DNA of 64,000 nt, from assembly GCA_020736575.1 (NCBI GenBank), contig JAGPYM010000061.1, positions 62,001 to 126,000 of the forward strand, in the 5' to 3' direction. The position numbers and the translations under genes are program-made. The notes under the pieces were generated by a model. That model saw only the letters and a list, made by a program, of their open reading frames with translations. It had not been told where the DNA came from and did no database searches. Position 1 is the first letter of the stretch; each line of letters opens with the position of its first letter. Positions 55,859 to 64,000 of this stretch are shown in pieces. The stretch is from Thelonectria olida. Taxonomy: Eukaryota; Ascomycota; Sordariomycetes; Hypocreales; Nectriaceae.

Positions 55859-58242
55859 TCACTTCCCACTCTCCCGCATGTCCCCGGCCCTAAATAATGA
55901 CGCCTCCCAGGCGAATTCGAGAGCTGGTGTGTCATCAGACTCGGCCAAGAGTAGAGAATGTAAGGCAAACTCTGCATCTAAGTCAACTCCTAGAGACCCT
56001 ATCGGTGAAGGCATCGAATCATTGCTTAAGGAAGTTTCAAGGGCTTTCCCCAGTCCGCAGAAACCAGAGTTCAAACCATCACATGGAGACTGTGTCTTGT
56101 GAGAATTGATGGGCTGGGACTCGGTCCCCCCACGGTAACCAGGGCCTGGTTGAGCATCTGTTGAACTAGTTGCCGGATGAGAGGACATGTGATCTTGAGC
56201 TTCGATATCGTTCATCGCATACTGCAGGTTCTTCCACTTATCCCTTTGACCGGTTCTCGTGGGCGACTGTGTGGACAGGTGTCGGATAGCTCCCAGGGCA
56301 GGAGTGATCGGCGACGATGATATGCTCCGTAAACTCCCAGTGAGACACATTGCTAATAGTAAACTTGAAAGTGCGGTGTCGAAGAAGTGACTAAAGCTTG
56401 TGTCGCGAGTGTGATGAGCAGGGGAATGCACCAGCCCAGCGAGAACGCGAATCGTATCCCGAGAAATATCCACCATGTCACCAATACCTGTGCAGCCTAA
56501 ACTGTGAAGGCCAAACTGGATCGCGAAGGCCCTATATATGGCTGTTCTCATCTGGTTGGCTCTCAAGTAAAGCATAAGGCGAAGCTTATGTTCGCCTCGA
56601 TTTCCGTTTGCTGGAACCTCTGAGTTGTCACGGTGCTTGTCTAGCCGCAGGTTGTCGGGAAGATCTTCATACCACTGGCTTAGCTGAGACTGGAGTAAAT
56701 CATGGGTTGATTTTGCCGTGGTGGGTGAAGATATGGGAAACCCAAGTATCCAACGTCGAATAGCAGCTACGATCTTATAAAACTCGACCATACGACTAAG
56801 GTTTCCGGATACAATCGAACCATCCTTTCGCTCTGATAGTCAGCAGCTGCTTGGGAGCCTGAGGCAGGTTGCGTTCGTGGGAAGCTTACTGTGAATTCAG
56901 GGCGGCGGTTAATTTCCGAATCTTGAACGGCAAACGGCAACCCCGTACAGAAGCTCCAGCGTCGGTCTAGGTTGTACGCCGACCAGTAAAGCAATTCGTT
57001 TACATGTGGATTTGGGCGTGTCGTTGGCTTAACCCGTATCCCATATGAACTAGGATTGGTTCCCTCGTGAAGCAGCCGTAGGACCATTCCAGTTCCTCGC
57101 CAGGCTAGGGTTGCTTTATCCATGTTGAAAAAGAAGATGCTCTAACAGTTGTGTTAACCTAATATCTGGAAAAAGGTGCAGTGTGAAGAGAAGTAGTTAC
57201 GAGGGGTTCAGCTTACACTTATCATCAAGACGATGAACTCGTCTTCTACCAAGCTACTCAAATGTCCTTTGGTAATCGTTGGACCATAAATGTCCAAGAC
57301 GACTGGCATAGCTATCTCAGCAGCCTCGGGTTCTGCAAGCGTCGCAACAAGAGCAAGTATCAATGTTGCTATATTCTCAAAATGCGACTTTTCGCGAATC
57401 TCAGCAAGACTTGTATGTGTAGTGTTGGCATCGTCGCAACCATCAGTGTTGCTAGTTGAGGCTCTTAGTTGTGATCGACACTTGGTCGGGTCAAGGAAAG
57501 GGTATTCGAAACCAATTTCCTCCTCGTAGATGACAAAGCATTCGAGCCAAAACCTTGCTTCGAAAGCTGCAAAGATACCTCCTGGGGATCCGTTGAGCTT
57601 ATGATGAGCCAGTCTTTGCAAACAATGGGCTCCGGGGAATGGGGTCGGGTCGGTTGGCTCCGAGTTGACGGCTTGAACAGGGCTTGAGAAAATAGCTTGC
57701 CGTACGGCGCGGCCAGGATGGGCCGGGAGTTTGCCCATCATCGAGTGGTTGATGGAAGGCTTGGAAACAACTCCCAAGAAGTTACGAAATGTCGTCGGTA
57801 AATTAGTTGGTAGTTGGCCGGTTTCCGCCGCCAGGTCTGAATGTTTCGTGCTTCCTGTGCTGGGAATCTAGGAATTAGCCATGGTAGATGGAGAAGACCT
57901 GCAATGCAAGGTAGACCTCCCTATGGTTATAGTCTGGAGCGTCAGGATAATGAGAAGGCAAGTAAAACTCACATCCTGTCGCTGCCTGTGCCCATCCGCT
58001 TCCTGGGTGGATAGGTACAAGCGACCCTCCCGTCTAGACACTGCGTGCAAGGCCTTCCTCCGTTACACTTGGTTTTTCGTTGCCGGCATCGGTTACTGAT
58101 AGAATAGTAAGCTAGGTATGGTTTTGAATCGCAAACGGGAGACTTGCCACGCTATGCGGGTGTACGGGGGGCGTTTCTGTGGGACACGCCCAATCCTTGA
58201 CGGCAGCATGGGGGCAGTCATTGAATTTCGAAGGGGCTCCAT
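55859..58242 (-). CDS. Zn2Cys6 transcription factor, candidate regulator of the aromatic cluster
   Basis: CDS complement(55859..56830, 56890..57141, 57217..57859, 57973..58095, 58148..58242), 694 residues. All phases close only if intron 1 (58147-58096, 52 nt) is a GC-AG intron with donor GCAAGTC; it splits the first zinc Cys codon and yields C32-N-R-C35-x6-C42-x5-C48-x2-C51-x6-C58, a perfect binuclear cluster. The Fungal_trans-type middle region includes FEARFWLECFVIYEEEIGFE, MDKATLAWRGTGMVLRL and ELLYWSAYNLDRRWSFCTGL. The C-terminus is Ser/Pro-rich. It is divergent from the flavin monooxygenase gene (519-bp spacer) and convergent with the reductase, so it sits inside the pathway genes and is the natural candidate for their control. 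Confidence 0.85.
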
Positions 58243-58761
58243 CTTGGCCAGTCTCTTGTAAGGTGAGGAGTTGTCGGCGAAGGAGACAAAGGAGAAGAGA
58301 AAAGAAAAGAGCCGCAAACTTTCTCGTTGTTGGTCAAAGTAAAACCTGACGTCGTTGGTTGGTTGTTACCCCACATAACAACTTGGTAAGAATAGGCAGG
58401 GTATCACTCACTCCCCGTCTTTGTGGGGGAATGCCGAACTCCCCCCGGCCGAGGTTTGCTGGTTGATGTTAATCTTCCCCCTTCCCCCACATGCCGCTAC
58501 TATTCTCTCGCGGGGAAAGGGAAACATGGCACACCACGGGACTTAGGAGGTGGGCGCCGCTTGGAGAGAGGATACTCCGATTATTCAGGTGATCAGGTCC
58601 TTGGCTAGGCCTTAGTAGCCGACTGTGGCCTCAACACTTGTATATATAGTCGTCTCCGTCTTCAGGCCTTGGTAGCTCAAGAGAAACTCATCTTCTCCAT
58701 CTTTTGTATATTGTCTATACCCTTGAGCTGCCACAGGAACCCCCTCCTCCTGTATTCAAAC
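58243..58761. other. divergent promoter region, regulator / flavin monooxygenase
   Basis: 519 bp with C-rich stretches. A CCCCCCGGCCGAGG segment near 58441-58454 and other CGG/CCG triplets could be Zn2Cys6 binding sites; spacing does not single one out. Confidence 0.35.
58641..58648 (+). promoter_or_regulatory. TATA box of the flavin monooxygenase gene
   Basis: TATATATA, 114 nt upstream of the ATG at 58762. Confidence 0.45.
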
Positions 58762-61123
58762 ATGCCTGCCGGTGAGCATACCATGTGATAGTGAATCCAA
58801 CGTCCTCCCCCGTCAAGCTAACATTAGGCAAATAGCCGTGGATTCAGTCCCGTTATACGAGGAATATCCTTCTCGAGGTAACCTGCGTGCGCTGATGGCC
58901 GAGTATCCCTTACCCATCATTGCACCAGGCACTATAGAGACAGCGTCTTTGACTGCCGAGGGAACCATCAGGCAGGCTGCAATCGTGCTGGATGCGCTTA
59001 ACGCTGCCCTAGAGGGCGACGATGCTAGAGCGCTGGAAGAAGTCTTCTTCTTTCATCAAGCATACTTCAAGGATGTTCTGGCACTGACCTTTCATCTGCG
59101 TACTTTCACCACTCCCGGCGTCATTGCCGCGACCCTTCTGGAACTCCAAAAACTGAGAGGCTTTGCTGGGGGGTTTAAGCTCGAGAGCGCCCAATTCATC
59201 CCAGCGTCTCCAGTTCTTGTCAGTCATTGATCTTCTTCATTTTCTACACGCGCAGCTGACAGGTTCTTTCCCAAACAGCAATTTATTGATGCGAGGTTTT
59301 CTTTCAAAACTACCACCCCAGCTGCCACTAGTAGCGGAAGGGTTCTGCTCTTGCCCATTAAAGCCGACGGCAATGTGGCTATCCGGTGGAAGATCTGGGT
59401 TCTGAGCACCCAACTTGAGAATCTTGACGTGCATCCCGAAGATGAGGCTTTGCTACAGGGTCCCGCCAAGAAGTTGGATGGCATAGAGAGGATCGAGACG
59501 GACGTCTTCATCATCGGAGGCGGGAACAGGTAAGTCAAGTCAAGACCAATGATGACTCACAGACTGCACCAAGATGACCCTGGCTAATGTTTGGCCATCA
59601 TTGTACAGCGCCGTTGCTCTTGCCGCGCGGCTCAAGGCTCTAGGTGTTGAATCCGTCCTGGCCGAGCGGAATGCCCATCCTGGCGATAACTGGGCTCTCC
59701 GATATGATTGTATGAAGTTTCACATCCCAACATCATTCTGCAACCTTCCCTACATGCGTAAGTACTACGTTCCTTCTATGCTTCACCCAATCCTATCCAG
59801 AATGCCGTTTTGTATGGAGCTGGATATAAATACGGCGCGCACCGAGGCTCACTTCCAACAGCTTATGGTCCGGAGCTTCAAAGCCCGCACCTCCTTACTA
59901 AGGCCGAGTTGGCTGAACACATACGAAAATATGTCGCCTCTTTCAACCTCAACGTCATAAACTCGGTTAAGATCAAGTTGACGACTTACGACCAAGCGGC
60001 TAAGCAGTGGGCGATAAATTTCGAGACTCCTGCTGGTCCGCGCACAGCTATTTCAAAGCATCTCGTTCAAGCAACAGGCATCGGATCACAGAAGCTGTAT
60101 GTTCCACCAATTGCCGGAAGGAATCTATACAGAGGCATCAGCGTCCACTCGGTCGACTTTAAAAGCGGCAACAAACTAAAGGAGCTGGGAGCCAAGGTGA
60201 GTTGCGCAGTCTCAAATCCGCCAGTACAGAACAGACGCTGATGCCTTCATCCCTAGTCCGTCCTTGTTATAGGCTCTGCCAACACGGCATTCGATGTTAT
60301 GGAAGACTGTCACCTTGCCGAGCTCCAGACAACACTCAACGTCCGGTCACCAACATATGTAATTCCACTCAACTACCTTTGCGATAAGCTTAGCCTCGGT
60401 ATTTATGATGATGGCGTTGAGGCTGCCGACAGGTTCATCATGACCTTACCAACTCGCGTCGAGAGCCAGCTCAGCCAGAGTGTATTCAGACTCCTGGCAT
60501 CACGGGAGCCGCAACGCTACAAAGCTCTCGCCGCAGCAGGTTTCCCCGTCATTAATAGCACTAACCCAAAGGCAGTCTTGATGAGTCACCTGCTCGAGCG
60601 GGCAGGGGGGCATTACGTTGATGTAGGCACGACCAAACTGATTGAGGACGGCAAAGTCGGCCTCAAGGCGAATGTTGAACCCGTCGCGTACACAGAGACG
60701 GGGCTACGGTTCTCAGATGGCAGTACCCTCGACGCGGATGCCATCGTGTGGTGTACAGGATTCGCCGACAAGGACGCACGCTACACGTTGGCCGAGATCC
60801 TGGGAGGTGAGACCAAGGTCGCCACCAAGGGGCTTCTAGGCCCTAGTGAGATTGCGGCTCGTGTTGACGCTACATGGGGTCTTGATGCTGAGGGCGAGGT
60901 TCGCGGGATGTGGAAGCGTCATTTAAGGCAGGAGAACTATTGGGTTATGGGCGGATATACGCAGTTGCACAGGTGGCATTCACGAAATCTAGCATTGCAA
61001 ATCAAGGCGGACCTTGCGGGAGTCCTCCCTCTCGCCTACCGGAGCACTCCTACGCCTAGAGACAAGGAAGGGGGCTCTCCAAATGGCGTCTACCACGGGC
61101 CAGTAAGGGGGTGTTTACTTTAA
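58762..61123 (+). CDS. flavin-containing monooxygenase with N-terminal NTF2-like extension
   Basis: CDS join(58762..58771, 58836..59218, 59279..59529, 59609..59757, 59862..60196, 60257..61123), 664 residues; five introns close in phase and the first coding exon is only 10 nt. Residues about 1-180 resemble the NTF2/SnoaL-like extension common in fungal FMO-like proteins. FAD motif DVFIIGGGNSAVALAARL at about 206-223. An FMO-type YRGISVHSVDF precedes the NADPH motif VLVIGSANTAFDV at about 378. DADAIVWCTGF is the usual late FAD-contact block. A class B-type flavoprotein using NADPH and O2, either hydroxylating or Baeyer-Villiger; the substrate is not deducible. Divergent from the Zn2Cys6 gene and probably co-regulated with the hydroxyquinol genes. 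Confidence 0.88.
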
Positions 61124-61639
61124 ATGGTGGACAGTAAGAAGACTGGTCTCTTCATGTGCTCTAGGCAGGTGTTGAAATACATAGAGACGGATTTGATCAA
61201 TAGATAGACAGAAAACAGTGATGATTGATTGAAGAGCTGACCGACTAGACCACGGGGTAATCCTCCTACTTCTATGTTTCCAGCCACCTTGAGGATCGTA
61301 CCTTTCCAGTCCCACCTTCCAACAGCAGCAACACTAGCACTGAATTCCCCCGTGGACAATGCCGAATCCCCTTTGCTCAGTTGCAGCTTGCCAAGCAGAT
61401 TTCTCCAACCAGTAGTTTCCCAGTCACAAACGATGTCTAATCTCTCTGGCAAAAAGCTTTGCCGTGCTGCCATTTCGTGACGTCCATGTGGGATAAGGAT
61501 AAGGATAACCAGTGATTTCAATCAGACCGGCCAGAGGGGTAACTTGCCCGTGAGTTGGGAAGACGCTGAGAAGTGAGTTAGACTTGGAAAACTGAAGCTC
61601 CATTATGAAATGGAACTCACATAGCCTTACCCGTCAGAC
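61124..61639. other. intergenic, no gene seen
   Basis: 3' flank of the monooxygenase. A 133-codon minus-strand ORF (61120-61521) lacks motifs and overlaps the gene end; treated as chance. Confidence 0.35.
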
Positions 61640-62302
61640 TGTCAGCGAGAACTTGATCCAGCCACTGGCGAATGAGAGCTTGGTCCGGTTCATCCTATCA
61701 CACGGGTGGGCGATAAGGAACGCGCCTCTTCAGGCATATGCGTGGGCGCTTATCTTTAGTCCTAGGCGGAGGATAACGAGAACACTATTCGAAGGAGAAG
61801 AGCTAAATTAGATTATAATAAAGCCAGCTATAGCAGAGGATTGGGATATATGTATGGCGACGCTCGGGGGCCATGGCAATTGGTTATGTCAGTGGGCTTC
61901 TCGCCCGATGACCGGCGTCTCGCGTCGGCGTTATGGGAGGAGGCTGTTAAGATCTGGGATGCTACGATGGGCCACTGCCTGGCGACGCTCGATATAGGTA
62001 GGGTCCCCAATACTATCCGTTTCAATCAGACAGGCGCTCGTCTTCTTACGCATGCTGGCGCTTTCGACCTGAGCGTTCCCTCGCCCTCGCCCTCGCCACC
62101 CCCTGCACTGTCTGCATCCGGTCAAGGATTGGCATTAGTGCCGATCACTTTTGGATCACGTATCAAGGTCGGAGCCTGCTCTGAGTATCGTGCAGTGACG
62201 TCAGCGATCGCGGCATCGACTGTCGCTCTCGGCGCAATTCGGGGCGAGTCTTACTATTGTCCTCCTTCATTTGTTGTGCCATTTATTCCCTCCCCCGCTT
62301 GA
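61640..62302 (+). pseudogene. NACHT-WD40 (NWD/HET-E-type) NLR remnant
   Basis: Only the segment joining the NACHT module to the WD40 repeats remains. SLVRFILSHGWAIRNAPLQA then YAWALIFSPRRRITRTLF are linker blocks of fungal NWD proteins. KPAIAEDWDICMATLGGHG then follows, with an in-frame TAG (61810) just before it. After a one-base loss near 61884 a single WD40 repeat reads MSVGFSPDDRRLASALWEEA and VKIWDATMGHCLATLD. IRFNQTGARLLTHAG is the usual closing block. No nucleotide-binding domain is present. The relic shows that incompatibility-type receptor genes once lay here. Confidence 0.65.
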
Positions 62303-62925
62303 CGGAGGACGCTCCTTGTTAGGGTGCTACATTAACCTATCAATCAGTTTGTTGACCATCGGTCAGTTCTCTATTCTATACGTTTTTGTTTAGTCTCTTT
62401 CTTTTGGGGAGTCATAGGGGTCGGCGTGTATGTCGACCAGAGGCTGGAACACCAGTTGGTATTTCAGCGACGCATAGTGCTTTGTTGCTCACCATGGTTC
62501 TCGCGTCAACTCTTTTTCTCTGCGAGCTGTGCGGGTGAGGGATCCAGAGCACATGTCCTTTACTCCCCAGGCATCTTAGGCCACGAGGTATTTTTATAAA
62601 TGAAGAGGCGGTGCCAGTGAGACTGGATCTTATTCGATAATATGAGCATCAACACTAGCAGAATTGCCATGTTACTGATCAGTTCAGGCCTCGGACCAGG
62701 AGAGTCCGGATCCGACATACGGATTCCGCGAGATCCGGCGGATGAGGTCCAGACTGGTCCCATCATCTCACCCACTCTACTCTGCAGACGGATTGTCCAG
62801 AAGCCGAGTTCGCGTGGCAGTACGGAAAAATCGGATGGCTCATTTAATTCACATGGCGGGGTTCTTGCTTAGGCATGGTTATGATATTTCTCTGGAGCTA
62901 GCTCAATTCTGGTTGCCTCAGACTC
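62303..62925. other. intergenic, no gene seen
   Basis: 3' flank of the broken esterase on the right. No supportable ORF. Confidence 0.35.
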
Positions 62926-63948
62926 TCAGTCTGTCAAGACCCCGAAAAGCCAGCCAATTCCCCTCGAAGTGTCCGCAGGATATTTCTTAGTTGCGGAGTG
63001 CTCTGGGAAATTCGGCACAAACATGTGAGGGAGTCCTGGATACAAGTCGACCTTCGTGGGTATCCCATAATCCTTCCTGAGAACCCGCTCGTACATCAAT
63101 CCTTCATCACGTAGCACGTCTAAACCGCAAATCTGGAAATATGTTCGTGGCAAGCCGCTGTGAGGCTTGGAACCAGGCCAATTGAAAGGGCTCCATATAG
63201 GCGAGCCAACATCAGCAGCATAGCTTCGGTATTCATGTTCATGAACGCCTCATTTAAGATCGGAGCCGTTTGGTTTTGCTCCCGGCTTCCATAAGGGTGA
63301 CGGTGGCCTTGGGGAACTGCCTCTGGGGCGAGTACCAGAGGCACGTTGAGATAGAGGCCAGTGAGCGGAGGCGACATGCCCTCGTCACGGGCGAGATGTG
63401 ATAACACAATCGCGATGTTTCCTCCTGCGGAGGTGCCGCCTAGCACAAAGCCTTTGGATAAGTCAGCACCGAGTTTGCTGGCGTACTTTGTAATCTATAG
63501 CCATGTTAGAACATTTGATGTATCCAGGTGACAAGATGACCCAGGAGCTTACCCAGACAAGCGCATCCCAACAGTCCTCTGATGCAGTGGACACTTGTTC
63601 TCTGGAGCCAAACGGTAGGACAAGCTGAGAAACGCATCCAAACCGATCCACAGCCGAGACACAGGTGCCGCCTTCCATCTCTGGGCTTCCAAAGCAGAAC
63701 CCTCCACCGTGAATCAGTACCAGCAAGGGCCTCGGCTCGGTGTCCGGGTCACTGGGCTTGTAGACAAGTGCGCGCGAAGTACCTCCATCACGCCTTGGGA
63801 TAAGTATTTCGCCTTTCTCTACGCGGCCATTGGCCTCCTCGACAGCCTTGTCGGCATTTGCCTTGTACAATGCCTTCCATGGATCTCGTGTTGCAGCGAT
63901 TGTTGCAATGTCGGTACTTTTTTTGAAGGCCGCTGGTCGAGACCGCAT
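62926..63948 (-). pseudogene. frameshifted HSL-type esterase
   Basis: Nearly complete alpha/beta hydrolase in three frames. LLVLIHGGGFCFGS (oxyanion hole) is followed by DRFGCV; then SLSYRLAPENK appears one frame over and the reading returns to TASEDCWDALVW, meaning two compensating indels. A normal intron (GTAAGC...GCTATAG, about 63537-63494) joins to ITKYASKLGADLSKGFVLGG and the nucleophile GTSAGGN. Another one-base loss near 63223 shifts the frame before SPIWSPFNWPG. The end carries CGLDVLRDEG with the Asp and YPGLPHMF with the His. All catalytic residues survive, so damage is recent or the assembly has indel errors. An acceptor-like CTTATAG at about 63955-63949 suggests an earlier exon beyond 63948. 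Confidence 0.65.
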
Positions 63949-64000
63949 GATCTATAAGCACACATATGTGTTAACAATCCCCGGGACGTGTATCATGACG

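Overview
The window is nuclear DNA from a filamentous ascomycete (Pezizomycotina). The genes carry many short introns (about 48-113 nt) with fungal GTRNGT...YTRAY...YAG signals. There are several Zn2Cys6 regulators, a CFEM protein, a SAT4/PTH11-type membrane protein, HET and NACHT-WD40 remnants, and AT-rich blocks with C-to-T nonsense changes of the kind left by repeat-induced point mutation (RIP). No rRNA, tRNA, CRISPR or prokaryotic operon was seen. Where I could, I rebuilt exons by hand, requiring that phase closed at every junction; the spliced coordinates are in the evidence fields.

Layout. 0-4 kb: the 5' end of a CocE/NonD-type hydrolase, a broken succinate-semialdehyde dehydrogenase and a RIP-damaged DUF3435 (tyrosine-recombinase-like) relic. 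4.5-9.5 kb: a head-to-head pair, an active-looking Ser/Thr kinase fused to about nine ankyrin repeats (minus) and a HeLo-like domain fused to a pseudokinase (plus). 10-24.4 kb: a single-pass surface protein, a HET pseudogene, a fumarate-reductase-like flavoprotein next to a Zn2Cys6 regulator, a thioesterase remnant, a cytochrome b5, a broken C2H2 regulator and an intact CFEM/GPI protein. 24.7-33.2 kb: two broken unknown genes, a Zn2Cys6 regulator, an AIF-like oxidoreductase, a truncated SDR and a regulator fragment. 33.2-38.2 kb: a 3 kb extremely AT-rich block containing an inverted repeat, then GC-normal tandem repeats and an ankyrin fragment. 38.4-48.1 kb: a dual C2H2-Zn2Cys6 regulator, another Zn2Cys6 regulator, an HSL-type esterase and a SAT4-like membrane protein. 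48.8-61.1 kb: an aromatic catabolic cluster (P450, intradiol dioxygenase, maleylacetate reductase, Zn2Cys6 regulator, flavin monooxygenase). 61.6-64 kb: a WD40/NLR remnant and a broken HSL-type esterase.

How the genes may work together. The intradiol dioxygenase (hydroxyquinol 1,2-dioxygenase-like) and the maleylacetate reductase are the two consecutive steps from hydroxyquinol through maleylacetate to 3-oxoadipate. The P450 and the flavin monooxygenase are plausible upstream hydroxylating enzymes, and the divergently placed Zn2Cys6 protein is the obvious candidate regulator. The kinase-ankyrin / HeLo-pseudokinase pair has domain plans that recall animal RIPK4/ANKK1 and MLKL. It is the best candidate here for an undescribed system, possibly a regulated cell-death or incompatibility module; that is inference from architecture and gene order only.
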